DNA of 64,000 nucleotides, taken from NCBI RefSeq assembly GCF_003369795.1, contig NZ_CP026730.1, forward strand, positions 7,307,001 through 7,371,000, read 5' to 3'. Below are positions 1 to 8,649 of this stretch, piece after piece. The notes below the pieces were generated by a model. That model ran no database searches and had not been told where the DNA came from. It saw only the letters and a program-made list of their open reading frames with translations. Both the position numbers and the translations under genes were made by a program. Source of the stretch: Streptomyces sp. CB09001. Its GTDB lineage: Bacteria; Actinomycetota; Actinomycetes; Streptomycetales; Streptomycetaceae. Position 1 is the stretch's first letter, and every line of letters begins with the position of its first letter.

Positions 1-854
1 GCCAGGGCGTGGAGGAACAGCCCGCCCCGGAAGAGGGAGGGGGAGTTCTGGCCGTCGGCCGCGACCCAGTACGCCCCGATGCCCGCCGCCAGGGCGAGGC
101 TCCACCGGTCGGCCGCGCGTTCGCCGAGGCGGGAGACCAGACGCGCGGCGGGCTCGGTGGCCGCCAGCGCTCCGAGGAGGAGCGAGAAGGCGCGGGTGTC
201 GGTGCCCTCGTAGACCCGGGTGGTGTCGGCCGGAGTGGTCAGGACGACCATCAGCACCAGGGACGCGACGGCACCGGTCGCGGCCACGGCGGCCACCCGC
301 CGTCCGGCGCCCCGGCCGCGGGCCACCAGACAGAGCACCAGCGGCCACACCACGTAGAACTGCTCCTCGACCGCGATGCTCCACAGGTGGCTGAAGACCC
401 TGGTGCCGGCCGAGTCCCAGTAGCCGACCCGGTCCGCCACGAAGTGCCAGTTGGCGAGGTTCGCGGCCACCCACGGCCCGTCGTCGAGGGCGTACCGGAG
501 CAGGTTCGGCGGGCCGAGGGCCCACACCAGGAGCAGGGTTCCGGCGAGCACGACCGCGAGCGCGGGCAGCAGCCGTCGTGCGCGCCGGCCCCAGAAGGCG
601 AGGAGGTCGATCCGGCCCCCGCGGGCCCGCGCCTCCTTCAGCAGCAGGCCCGTGATGAGGAAGCCGGACAGGACGAAGAAGAGGTCGACGCCGAGGAACC
701 CGCCGTCGAAATGACCGGCGTGGAAGAACAGCACGCCCAGGACGGCGACGCCGCGCAGGCCGTCGAGCGGGGCGACGTGCCGCCGCGGCGGTCGCCGCAC
801 GGGGGAGGGGGCGGCGCGGCGGTGGGCGGGGGAGGGTGTGGCCGGCAGGGGCAT
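1..854 (-). CDS. Membrane acyltransferase, acyltransferase-3 (OafA/YrhL) family, 3' end outside window
   Basis: The N-terminal 284 residues are visible; the gene runs off the left edge. Such integral membrane proteins pass acyl groups, usually acetyl, across the membrane onto surface polysaccharides, peptidoglycan or secreted metabolites. Seen: after a basic Pro/Arg-rich leader comes APLDGLRGVAVLGVLFFHAG, the family's first membrane helix with the catalytic-type histidine, then FLGVDLFFVLSGFLITGLLL, the second diagnostic helix. The last visible stretch, YWVAADGQNSPSLFRGG, is also typical. The ATG at 854 is the only sensible start before the conserved first helix. It lies 88 bp downstream of an SGNH lipoprotein gene on the same strand, and the pairing of membrane acyltransferase with extracellular SGNH protein is a known O-acetylation arrangement. 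The substrate cannot be told. Confidence 0.88.
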   Translation of the reverse strand, partial: MPLPATPSPAHRRAAPSPVRRPPRRHVAPLDGLRGVAVLGVLFFHAGHFDGGFLGVDLFFVLSGFLITGLLLKEARARGGRIDLLAFWGRRARRLLPALAVVLAGTLLLVWALGPPNLLRYALDDGPWVAANLANWHFVADRVGYWDSAGTRVFSHLWSIAVEEQFYVVWPLVLCLVARGRGAGRRVAAVAATGAVASLVLMVVLTTPADTTRVYEGTDTRAFSLLLGALAATEPAARLVSRLGERAADRWSLALAAGIGAYWVAADGQNSPSLFRGGLFLHAL

Positions 855-942
855 GGGCTGGTCTCCGTGGAAGGGGTGAGGCGTCCCCGGCCCGCGACCG
901 CCTCGCGGTGGGCGGGTGCGCGGGCCGGGGTCCGCCATGGGG

Positions 943-1779
943 CTACGCGCAGCCGAGCCGGCTGTAGACCTTCTCGCCGGTCCACGCGCCGGTGGCCCAC
1001 GTGTCGGCGGCGGCCGGGTCGAAGCCGTACCGCTTCTCCAGCTGTTCGCCGAACCAGACGGCGAACGCCGCCGAGCCCTGCTGGCAGGAGTGGATGCCGT
1101 CCTCGCTGCGCTGCGCCTGCTCGGAACCGCTGTCGTCGCCCCACAGGGCGGCGGCGTCGAGGAAGCCGGCCGTGTCCGGGTGCTCCTCGGCCACACTTTT
1201 CGCGGACCGCGGCGCGGATGCGATCCCGGCCTCGTGCGGCTGGTAGAAGTCGTCGATCCTGAAGGGCGGGGCGGAGACGAGGAGGAGGTCGGCGCCCGCC
1301 TCGTTCACCGTCTTCACCAGGCGTTCGTAGGCCGCGCGCTGTTCGGCCGGGGTGCCCCAGTCGTAGGTGGTGACCTGGTAGGCGACGACGTCCGGCGCGA
1401 AGGACTCCAGTGTCTTCGGCAGTCGGTCCCAGGTGGGCGCCGCGATCTCGCCGACTACACCGCCGCCGCCGGTGGCGGCCACCGACTTGAACGCGACGCC
1501 CCCGGCCTTCATGGCCGCGTCGAGGGCGGGCGCCTGGGTCTCACCGATGGAGTCGCCCATCCACAGCAGCCGTCGCGGCCTGTCGTCCCGCTTCCCGTCG
1601 GAGGAGCCCTTCCCGCCGCCCGGGGCGCCGGCCGCCGCGCTGTCGCTCGCGGAGACCTCGACACCGGTGCCGGAACCCTGACAGCCGGTCAGGGTGAGTG
1701 CCACGGCCACGGCCAGGGCGTACCCGACGGCGTGGCGGGCGGGCAGCGACCGCCCGCTGGAGTTGATCTCGTTGTCCAT
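943..1779 (-). CDS. SGNH/GDSL-fold hydrolase lipoprotein
   Basis: The product is 278 residues with a lipoprotein signal: a charged N-terminus, a hydrophobic helix and the lipobox LTLTGC, so it should be anchored outside the membrane. The catalytic block I motif WMGDSIGE (GDS serine) marks an SGNH-fold esterase or acyltransferase; a late GIHSC stretch near the end looks like the Asp-x-x-His block with DGIH. The ATG at 1779 is preceded by GGAGG five bases upstream and is preferred over an in-frame ATG six codons earlier. The downstream acyltransferase on the same strand suggests that the membrane enzyme delivers acyl groups and this protein completes transfer, or removes them, on an external substrate. 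The role assignment is inference from family and context. Confidence 0.85.
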   Translation of the reverse strand: MDNEINSSGRSLPARHAVGYALAVAVALTLTGCQGSGTGVEVSASDSAAAGAPGGGKGSSDGKRDDRPRRLLWMGDSIGETQAPALDAAMKAGGVAFKSVAATGGGGVVGEIAAPTWDRLPKTLESFAPDVVAYQVTTYDWGTPAEQRAAYERLVKTVNEAGADLLLVSAPPFRIDDFYQPHEAGIASAPRSAKSVAEEHPDTAGFLDAAALWGDDSGSEQAQRSEDGIHSCQQGSAAFAVWFGEQLEKRYGFDPAAADTWATGAWTGEKVYSRLGCA

Positions 1780-1836
1780 GCCTCCAGCACAGGCCACCCG
1801 CGCCCGGCCCGGGGAGGGCTGTCATCGTTTCCTCAC

Positions 1837-1858
1837 ATGACGCGGAACCCGGCGTCAT
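1837..1858. promoter_or_regulatory. Inverted repeat ATGACGC-N8-GCGTCAT in divergent promoter region
   Basis: A perfect 7-bp inverted repeat with an 8-base spacer sits in the 147-bp gap between the SGNH lipoprotein gene and the response-regulator gene. It may be the binding site of the OmpR-type regulator or of another factor. The spacer contains GGAAC, the core of ECF-sigma -35 boxes, but no matching -10 was found. Confidence 0.35.
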
Positions 1859-1926
1859 ACGCTTCGAGCACGCTGGCAGAAGACGGCCGCCGCCGAGCCG
1901 AGGAAACCGGAGAAGAGCGCACCCCC

Positions 1927-2625
1927 ATGGCACGAGTCCTGCTCATCGAAGACGACCCCGCAGTACAGAGAGGCGTCTCGCTCGCGCTGAAACGCCGGGG
2001 GCACGAGGTGGCCGTCGCGGGCAGCGGCGAGACCGGCCTGCTGACCCTGGAGCGGCACCGGCCCGACCTGGTGCTCCTCGACCTGATGCTGCCGAACATG
2101 AGCGGTCTGGAGGTGTGCCGCCGGATCCGGGAGAGCAAACGGATCCCGATCATCATCCTCTCCGCGCGGGGCGACGAGATCGACATGGTCGTCGGCCTGG
2201 AGGCGGGCGCCGACGACTACGTGGTCAAACCGGCGGGCGCCGAGCTGCTGGAGGCGCGGATCCGGGCGGTCCTGCGCCGGGTCGCGCCCGCCCAGGACGG
2301 CGGTACGCTGAATCCGGCCGCCGGCCCCGAGCGGCACGCGGACCTCACGGTGGACCGCACCACCCTGGTCGTGGCCAAGCACGGCACCGAGCTGCCCCTG
2401 GCACCCTCGGAACTGAAGCTCCTGCTGTTCCTCACCGCCACCCCCGGGCAGGTGTACTCGCGCCAGCAACTGCTGGAGCAGGTCTGGGAACACTCCTTCT
2501 ACGGCGACGTCCGCCTCGTCGACGCCTGCGTGATGCGGCTGCGCGCCCGTATCGAGGACGACCCGCGCAGACCGGTGTACGTGCAGACCGTGCGCGGCTT
2601 CGGCTACCGGTTCGGTCCACTGTGA
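1927..2625 (+). CDS. Two-component response regulator, OmpR/PhoB family
   Basis: The 232-residue protein has an N-terminal receiver domain (about residues 1-118) with acidic pocket E8-D9-D10, phospho-acceptor D52 in LLDLMLPNMSG and the conserved lysine of VVKPAG. A C-terminal winged-helix DNA-binding domain follows (about 135-230; LAPSELKLLLFL, VRGFGYRF). It resembles AfsQ1-type regulators of Streptomyces. The ATG at 1927 is chosen because the receiver fold begins at MARVLLIEDD; GGAGAAGAG lies upstream. The gene overlaps the sensor kinase by four bases (GTGA), so the two are translated together. The third gene of the operon encodes a GerMN lipoprotein, the arrangement seen in envelope-stress systems such as CseABC and MtrAB-LpqB. 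Confidence 0.95.
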   Translation: MARVLLIEDDPAVQRGVSLALKRRGHEVAVAGSGETGLLTLERHRPDLVLLDLMLPNMSGLEVCRRIRESKRIPIIILSARGDEIDMVVGLEAGADDYVVKPAGAELLEARIRAVLRRVAPAQDGGTLNPAAGPERHADLTVDRTTLVVAKHGTELPLAPSELKLLLFLTATPGQVYSRQQLLEQVWEHSFYGDVRLVDACVMRLRARIEDDPRRPVYVQTVRGFGYRFGPL

Positions 2626-4133
2626 GCCGGTTCCGGCCCCTCCGGCTCGCTGGGAGCAGACTCCGGCCGCACCCGCCCCGCGGGCTGCGGGTCCGGCTGG
2701 TCGTCGCCTTCCTCCTGGCCGCCGCCTTCGGCGCCCTGCTCACCGCCGGCTTCACCTTCCACCGGGCCCGCGCGGCCATCCTCGACCGCGCCGCGGAGAC
2801 CGCCGTCGCCGATCTGCGTACCCAGCTCGACTCCCTCGCCCCCGACCTGACCCTTCCGCCGACCGCCGAGGACCTGCGCGGGCTCACCGGACAGATCGAC
2901 CAGGCCGGCGGGGCACGCGCCTGGCACGCGTCCGCCTCCTACCGGGGCGGCGAACCGGTCTCGGCCTCCCCCGGCGCGCCGGCCGTCCCCGACGAGCTGC
3001 GGGAGACCGTGCGGGACACCGGGCGGGCCGTCCACCAGCGGACCGAACACGACGGCCGCCCGTGGCTGGCCCTCGGCATGCCCGTCGCCTACACCCCGGA
3101 CGAAGCCGAGAACGGGGACCCGGACCCGGGGACGCTCTCCGGGCTGACCGTGTACGCCGTCTTCCCCCTCGACGACGACCGGGCCGACATCGACGCCCTG
3201 GTCACCGCGGCCCAGGCCGGAGCCGTCCCCGCGCTCGCCCTCGCCCTCGTCCCGGCCCTCGCGGCGGCGCGCAGCGTCCTGCGGCCCGTCCGACGACTGC
3301 GCCACGGCGCCGAACGCATCGCGGCCGGGGAGCTGGACACCCGCCTGGACACCGCGGGCCACGACGAACTCGCCGACCTGACCCGCTCGTTCAACACCAT
3401 GGCGGAGACCCTGGAGCGGGACGCCGCCGAACTGCGCCGGCTCGAGGCGGGCGCGCGCCGCTTCGCCGCCGACGTCGCCCACGAACTGCGCACCCCGCTG
3501 GCCGCCATGGCCGCGGTCACCGAGGTCCTCGACGAGGACGCCGCCGCGGGTGTGCTGCCCGCCGACACGGAGGACGCCGTCCGGCTGATCAGCGAGGAGG
3601 TGCGCACCCTGGCCCGGATGGTGGAGGACCTCATGGAGGTCTCCCGCTTCGACGCCAAGGCCGCCCCCGTCCACCGGGAGGACGTCGACCTGCGCACCCT
3701 CGTGACCAAGACCCTGCAACTGCGCGGCTGGGCCGACGACGACCGGGTGCGGGCCGACCTGCCCGAACCGGCACCCGTCCGCGTCGACCCCCGCCGGATC
3801 GACGTCGTCCTCGGCAACCTGGTCGCCAACGCGCTGCACCACGGCCGTCCGCCCGTGACGATCGCGGTCCGCGCGTGCGACGACCGGGTCCGGGTCACCG
3901 TCACCGACCGGGGGCCCGGCATCCCGGACGACGCCCTCCCGTACGTCTTCGACCGCTTCTACAAGGCCGACGCGGCACGGCCCCGCTCCGGCGGCAGCGG
4001 CCTCGGACTCGCCATCGCCCACGAGAACGCCGCCCTGCACGGCGCCACCCTCACCGCGGCCAACCGACCCGGCGGCGGTGCCGTCTTCACCCTCACCCTG
4101 CCGCGGGCCGCCTCCTCCCCGGGAACGACATGA
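2622..4133 (+). CDS. Sensor histidine kinase, partner of upstream response regulator
   Basis: The 503-residue membrane kinase has one transmembrane helix near residue 30 (VRLVVAFLLAAAFGALL), an extracellular sensor of about 150 residues, a second membrane helix near 200, a HAMP domain (LRPVRRLRHGAERIAAGELD), a HisKA dimerisation domain with phospho-acceptor H287 in DVAHELRTPLAA, and a HATPase domain with N-box VLGNLVANALHH and G-boxes DRGPGIP and GGSGLGLAI. The start is the GTG overlapping the regulator's stop codon. The signal is unknown; the coupled lipoprotein and nearby MMPL exporter suggest envelope or lipid-related sensing. Confidence 0.95.
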   Translation: MSRFRPLRLAGSRLRPHPPRGLRVRLVVAFLLAAAFGALLTAGFTFHRARAAILDRAAETAVADLRTQLDSLAPDLTLPPTAEDLRGLTGQIDQAGGARAWHASASYRGGEPVSASPGAPAVPDELRETVRDTGRAVHQRTEHDGRPWLALGMPVAYTPDEAENGDPDPGTLSGLTVYAVFPLDDDRADIDALVTAAQAGAVPALALALVPALAAARSVLRPVRRLRHGAERIAAGELDTRLDTAGHDELADLTRSFNTMAETLERDAAELRRLEAGARRFAADVAHELRTPLAAMAAVTEVLDEDAAAGVLPADTEDAVRLISEEVRTLARMVEDLMEVSRFDAKAAPVHREDVDLRTLVTKTLQLRGWADDDRVRADLPEPAPVRVDPRRIDVVLGNLVANALHHGRPPVTIAVRACDDRVRVTVTDRGPGIPDDALPYVFDRFYKADAARPRSGGSGLGLAIAHENAALHGATLTAANRPGGGAVFTLTLPRAASSPGTT

Positions 4134-4693
4134 CATCCCGCCACTTCCCGCGTCCGAATCGGGCCGCCCTGGCCCTCACCGTGCTGCTCGCCGCCGGTGT
4201 CACCGGCTGCGGAATCGGCACCACCGGCCCGGTGCGGGCCGGCGCACCCGCCTCCGGCGTCCAGCGGCCCGGTGACGGGGCGGGCACCGTGCGCCTGTAC
4301 TTCGCCGGCCCCTACGGCCCCCGCCCCGTCACCCGGCGGACCGACGCCGCCCTCGCCCCGCAGCAGGCACTCGACCTCCTCCTGGACGGTCCCACCCGGG
4401 CCGAGCGAGAGCGCGGCCTGACCACCCACGTCGCCTCGGGAGCGGCCGGACGGCTCACCGCGACCACGAGCGACGGAGCCGTCGACGTCGTCGTCCCCCT
4501 CCGGGTCAGCGCCGGCGAACTCGACGTGACCGCGGTCAGCCAGCTGGTCTGCACCGCGGCCCACGCCGACGTCCCGGGAGACCTCCCCGCCGACGAGGTC
4601 GACGTCCGGATCCACGAGAACGGCATCCGCTCCGCCAGGCCCTGGACCCTGCGCTGCGGTGCGGGCGGCAACGCCACGCCCGTCACCGGCTGA
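4130..4693 (+). CDS. GerMN-type lipoprotein of the two-component operon
   Basis: The 187-residue protein has a clear lipoprotein signal (AGVTGC lipobox near residue 27), followed by one domain resembling the GerMN fold: VRLYFAGPYG at its start and ALDLLLDGPTRAERERGLTT in the middle, a pattern shared with LpqB and CseA-like proteins. The ATG overlaps the kinase stop (ATGA), so it is translationally coupled. In related systems such lipoproteins tune the sensor kinase from outside the membrane; that role here is inferred. A short GC-rich hairpin follows directly. Confidence 0.85.
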   Translation: MTSRHFPRPNRAALALTVLLAAGVTGCGIGTTGPVRAGAPASGVQRPGDGAGTVRLYFAGPYGPRPVTRRTDAALAPQQALDLLLDGPTRAERERGLTTHVASGAAGRLTATTSDGAVDVVVPLRVSAGELDVTAVSQLVCTAAHADVPGDLPADEVDVRIHENGIRSARPWTLRCGAGGNATPVTG

Positions 4694-4712
4694 GCGGGCG
4701 TCGACTGCCCGC
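4694..4712 (+). terminator. Short hairpin after the two-component operon
   Basis: GCGGGC and GCCCGC flank a 7-base loop immediately after the lipoprotein stop. It is a weak, U-poor stem of the sort that ends many Streptomyces transcripts. Confidence 0.4.
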
Positions 4713-4934
4713 GGCAACGAAATGCGGAGTACACCCATCTTCGTGATCTACACCGAGGGGAGAGGAGCGCGGGTCCCCACTACACCCGACGCAGTACGCC
4801 AGTCCAGACCCAGGGTCGGATCAAACGCCCGGAACCCCGGGCGAGCATGGATGTGTACCCCGGTCAGCGTCTCCGCCTTCCCCCCATGTGCCGGGTCTTC
4901 GTCCTGCCCGTAACCCGACGGATTGGTCCAAAAG

Positions 4935-7154
4935 GTGGCTACGTTTCTCTATCGACTCGGCCGGAGGGCGTTCCGGCGCCGCGGCCTGGTCGCCCTGTTG
5001 TGGGTGGCCATACTCGTGGGTGCCGGCGTCGCCTCGTCCGCCGCGCCGGCCCCGCCCGAAGACTCCTTCTCCATGCCGGGCACCGAGTCCCAGAAGGCGT
5101 TCGACCTGCTCGACGAGCAGTTCCCGGCCGCCAGTGCCGAGGGCGCCACGGCCCGCGTCGTGATCCGTGCCCCCGAGGGCACGAAGATCTCCGACGCGGC
5201 CGGCAAGGACCGGGTGAAGGACCTGGTCGCCGACCTCAAGGCCGGCCCGCAGGTCTCCTCGGTGGACGACCCGTTCGAGGCGAACGCCGTCAGCAAGGAC
5301 GACACCACCGCCTACGCCTCGGTGACCTACAAGGTCAACGCGATGGAGCTGACCGACGAGGCCCGCGACTCGCTCACCGCCGCCACCGACGGCGCGCGCG
5401 AGGGCGGGTACACGGTCGAGACCGGCGGCGACGCGGTCGTGGCCGAGCAGGAGATGGGCGGCACCGCCGAGCTGATCGGCATCGGCGTCGCCGCGATCGT
5501 GCTCCTGCTGACCTTCGGCTCACTGGTCGCGGCGGGCATGCCGCTGCTCTCGGCGATCATCGGTGTCGGCATCGGCATCTCCGCCATCGGGGCGCTCGGC
5601 AGCACGCTGGAGCTGTCCGCCACGACCTCCACCCTCGCCATGATGATCGGCCTCGCGGTCGCCATCGACTACGCCCTGTTCATCGTCTCGCGCTACCGGG
5701 CGGAGATCGCCGAGGGCCGTGCCCCGGAGGAGGCGGCCGGACGGGCGGTCGGCACCGCGGGCTCCGCGGTCGTCTTCGCCGGACTGACCGTCGTCGTGGC
5801 CCTGGCCGGTCTGGCGATCGTCAACATCCCGATCCTCACCAAGATGGGCCTGGCCGCCGCGGGCACCGTCGGCATCGCGGTGCTGATCGCCCTCACCCTC
5901 ACCCCGGCGCTGCTCGGCTTCGCCGGCAAGAAGGCGCTCAGCCGCAAGGACCGCAAGGCTCCCGCCGGGGCGCGCGCCGCCTCCGGCAGGCCGAAGCTCG
6001 GCACCCGGTGGGCCCGCTTCGTCCAGCGGCGCCCGGTCACCGTCCTGCTCACCGCGGTCCTCGGCCTCGGCGTGATCGCCGTACCGGCCGCCGGTATGGA
6101 GCTGGGCCTGCCCGACGAGGGCAGCTCGGCCCCCGACACCACCCAGCGCAAGGCCTACGACATGCTGTCCGAGTCCTTCGGGGCCGGGTTCAACGGCCCG
6201 CTGATGGTCACCGTGGACGCGCGCGGCGCGGACGACCCGAAGGCCGCAGCGGACACCGTGGGCGAGAAGATCACCGGACTGGGCGAGGCCGCGGCCGTCA
6301 CCCCGGCGAACTTCAACGAGGAGGGCGACACCGCCGTCCTCACCGTGATGCCCAAGACCGGTCCGAGCGACGTCGCCACCGAGTCGCTGGTGCACGACAT
6401 CCGCTCGCTGTCCGGCGACATCAGGGCCGACACCGGCGCGACCATGCTGGTCACCGGCGCGACCGCGATGACGATCGACTTCTCGCAGACCCTGGACGAC
6501 GCGCTGATCCCCTACCTGGCGCTGGTCGTCGGGCTCGCCTTCCTGCTCCTGATGCTGGTGTTCCGCTCGGTCCTCGTCCCGCTGAAGGCGGCCCTGGGCT
6601 TCCTGCTCTCGGTGGCCGCGGCGCTCGGCGCGGTGGTCGCGGTCTTCCAGTGGGGCTGGCTCGCCGACGTGTTCGGCGTGGACCAGCCGGGCCCGATCAT
6701 GTCGATGATGCCGATCTTCATGATCGGCGTGGTCTTCGGCCTCGCCATGGACTACGAGGTCTTCCTCGTCACCCGCATGCGGGAGGCGTACGTCCACGGA
6801 CAGTCCGCCGCCGAGTCCGTCACCACGGGCTTCACCCACGGCGGCCGGGTGGTCGCGGCCGCCGCGATCATCATGGTCAGCGTCTTCTCCGGCTTCATCC
6901 TGGAGAACGACGCCATGATCAAGATGATGGGTTTCGGCCTCGCCATCGCGGTGCTCTTCGACGCCTTCGTGGTCCGCATGGCCATCGTGCCCGCGGTGCT
7001 CGCACTGCTCGGCACCAAGGCCTGGTGGCTGCCCCGGTGGCTGGACCGCCTGCTGCCGAACGTCGACGTCGAGGGCGAGAAGCTGCACCGGGAACTCGGC
7101 GACACCGTCGCGCCCACGGAGCCCGCCCGCGAGCCGGAGACGGCCGGAGTCTGA
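4935..7154 (+). CDS. MMPL-family RND exporter (first of two)
   Basis: The 739-residue integral membrane transporter is of the MMPL/SCO-type RND family, which export lipids, polyketides or other hydrophobic compounds using the proton gradient. Topology is the family's usual: one helix near residues 18-38, an extracellular porter domain (about 40-170), a helix bundle with a GLAVAIDYALFIVSRYR motif, a second porter domain (about 370-500) and a second bundle with GLAMDYEVFLVTRMRE. Length is normal. The GTG at 4935 fits the usual family start (V/M-ATFLYRLGRRAFRRR), although no good ribosome site precedes it and a TTG four codons upstream is possible. A strong terminator follows. It lies 241 bp from the two-component operon and may be its target. 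Confidence 0.9.
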   Translation: MATFLYRLGRRAFRRRGLVALLWVAILVGAGVASSAAPAPPEDSFSMPGTESQKAFDLLDEQFPAASAEGATARVVIRAPEGTKISDAAGKDRVKDLVADLKAGPQVSSVDDPFEANAVSKDDTTAYASVTYKVNAMELTDEARDSLTAATDGAREGGYTVETGGDAVVAEQEMGGTAELIGIGVAAIVLLLTFGSLVAAGMPLLSAIIGVGIGISAIGALGSTLELSATTSTLAMMIGLAVAIDYALFIVSRYRAEIAEGRAPEEAAGRAVGTAGSAVVFAGLTVVVALAGLAIVNIPILTKMGLAAAGTVGIAVLIALTLTPALLGFAGKKALSRKDRKAPAGARAASGRPKLGTRWARFVQRRPVTVLLTAVLGLGVIAVPAAGMELGLPDEGSSAPDTTQRKAYDMLSESFGAGFNGPLMVTVDARGADDPKAAADTVGEKITGLGEAAAVTPANFNEEGDTAVLTVMPKTGPSDVATESLVHDIRSLSGDIRADTGATMLVTGATAMTIDFSQTLDDALIPYLALVVGLAFLLLMLVFRSVLVPLKAALGFLLSVAAALGAVVAVFQWGWLADVFGVDQPGPIMSMMPIFMIGVVFGLAMDYEVFLVTRMREAYVHGQSAAESVTTGFTHGGRVVAAAAIIMVSVFSGFILENDAMIKMMGFGLAIAVLFDAFVVRMAIVPAVLALLGTKAWWLPRWLDRLLPNVDVEGEKLHRELGDTVAPTEPAREPETAGV

Positions 7155-7167
7155 CACTCCCGCACAC

Positions 7168-7205
7168 GGCCCCGGTGTCCTGGTACCCCCAGGGACACCG
7201 GGGCC
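7168..7205 (+). terminator. Strong hairpin terminator after MMPL gene
   Basis: GGCCCCGGTGTCC and GGACACCGGGGCC form a perfect 13-bp stem around a 12-base loop, between the convergent MMPL and dgdA genes. It could end both transcripts. Confidence 0.8.
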
Positions 7206-7227
7206 TTCGGGTTGCAGGGCCGCAGGG

Positions 7228-8541
7228 CTACAGGTCCGCGGCGGCGTCGGTGAGTGCCTGGTCGAGGACGGCCACACCGCGGGCGATCTCGTCGTCGCTC
7301 GCGGTCAGCGGGGGAGCGATACGGAAGATCCCGCCCATCCCCGGGAGCTGGACGATGTTCATGTGCAGCCCCAGCTCGAAGCAGCGCCGGGTGACGGCGG
7401 CGCCGAGCCGGTCCGCGCCGCCCTCGCCCAGCACCCGGTCGCCGACCAGTTCCATGCCCAGCAGCAGCCCCCGGCCCCGGACGTCGCCGACCACCTCGTG
7501 CCGGACGGCGAGCTTGTCGAGGCCCTCCCGCAGCGCCGCGCCGAGCCCGCGGGCGCGCTCGTCCAGGCGGTCGCGGACCAGGACGTCGAGGACGGTGTTG
7601 CCCACCGCGGCGGGCAGCGGGTCGTTGACGTGGGTGGTGAAGAACAGGAAGCCCCGCTCGTGCGCCCGCTGCTCGATCTCGGGGCTGGTCAGCACGGCGG
7701 CCAGCGGCAGCCCCGCGCCCAGCGTCTTGGACAGCGTGAGGATGTCCGGGACGACACCCTCGTGCTCGAAGGCGTACCAGTCGCCGGTGCGGCACAGCCC
7801 CGTCTGGGCCTCGTCCAGGATCAGCAGCATGCCCCGCTCGCGGCACTTGTCCGCCAGGGCGGCGAGATAGCCCGGCGGAAGCTCGACGACGCCGCCCGAG
7901 GAGAGGATCGGCTCGACCAGGCACGCGGCCAGACTGCCGACCGACTGGGCGTCGATCATCTCGAAACCCAGGTCCAGCTGGCGCCGCCAGTCCAGTTCGC
8001 CGTCCGCGCCGACGACGGAGGGGCGGTAGCGGTCCGGCACCGGAAGCGCGAAGTTGCCCGGCGCGGCGGGGCCGTAGCCCTTGCGTCCGGCGCTGTAGGT
8101 GGCGTTCGCGGCGGCCTGGGTCATGCCGTGCCAGGACCGCGCGAAGGAGACGATCTCGTGGCGCCCGGTGACGAGCTTCGCCATCCGCACCGCGGCCTCG
8201 TTCGCCTCCGCACCGGTGGTCAGCAGCAGCGCCTTCTCCAGCGGTGCGGGCAGGGTGCCGGCGAGCCGGCGGGCCAGCTCGACGACCGGGCGGCTGAGCA
8301 TGCCGCTGTGCAGGTGGTCGAGGTGCGCGACCTGCTCGCGCACCGTCGAGACGATCGCCGGATGGGAGTGCCCGAGGATGGCACTCATCTGACCGGACGT
8401 GAAGTCCAGCAGCTCACGGCCGCTCTCCGTGAACACGGAGGTGCCCGCGGCGCGCACGACGACCTCCGGCGAGAAGGGCGCGTGGCCGGAGTAGCGGATC
8501 AGGTGGCGCCCCAGGTCGGCGCCGGGAGTCTCGGAAGGCAT
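7228..8541 (-). CDS. dgdA: 2,2-dialkylglycine decarboxylase (PLP, class III aminotransferase fold)
   Basis: The 437-residue protein matches Burkholderia DgdA along its length. This enzyme decarboxylates and transaminates 2,2-dialkylglycines such as 2-aminoisobutyrate (Aib) and isovaline, with pyruvate as amino acceptor. Seen: FTSGQMSAILGHSHP, whose Q51 corresponds to the decarboxylase-specific Gln52; LLTTGAEANEAA; the PLP-ring aspartate D243 in ILDEAQTG; the Schiff-base lysine K272 in SKTLGAG; and the C-terminal VQLPGMGGIFRIAPPLT block. D243 and K272 fall at exactly the numbers known for the Burkholderia enzyme. The glutamine argues for true decarboxylase over an ordinary aminotransferase. 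The LysR gene is divergent, as in the known dgdA-dgdR pair. Confidence 0.9.
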   Translation of the reverse strand: MPSETPGADLGRHLIRYSGHAPFSPEVVVRAAGTSVFTESGRELLDFTSGQMSAILGHSHPAIVSTVREQVAHLDHLHSGMLSRPVVELARRLAGTLPAPLEKALLLTTGAEANEAAVRMAKLVTGRHEIVSFARSWHGMTQAAANATYSAGRKGYGPAAPGNFALPVPDRYRPSVVGADGELDWRRQLDLGFEMIDAQSVGSLAACLVEPILSSGGVVELPPGYLAALADKCRERGMLLILDEAQTGLCRTGDWYAFEHEGVVPDILTLSKTLGAGLPLAAVLTSPEIEQRAHERGFLFFTTHVNDPLPAAVGNTVLDVLVRDRLDERARGLGAALREGLDKLAVRHEVVGDVRGRGLLLGMELVGDRVLGEGGADRLGAAVTRRCFELGLHMNIVQLPGMGGIFRIAPPLTASDDEIARGVAVLDQALTDAAADL

Positions 8542-8597
8542 GCGACCGACGGTAGGGACGGGTCGCTGCGCGTGTCCATCGCACGGATTCGACGCTG

Positions 8598-8618
8598 CTG
8601 TACGGCAGAACCGTACAG
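8598..8618. promoter_or_regulatory. Perfect palindrome CTGTACGG-N5-CCGTACAG, likely operator for dgdA/LysR
   Basis: Eight-base arms with a 5-base spacer lie in the 108-bp gap between divergent dgdA and its LysR gene. The size and T...A layout fit a LysR-type recognition box. It sits 32 bp before the LysR start and 57 bp before dgdA. Confidence 0.65.
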
Positions 8619-8649
8619 ATCGCCCAGGGTGCGCCGTACCATCGGCTCC

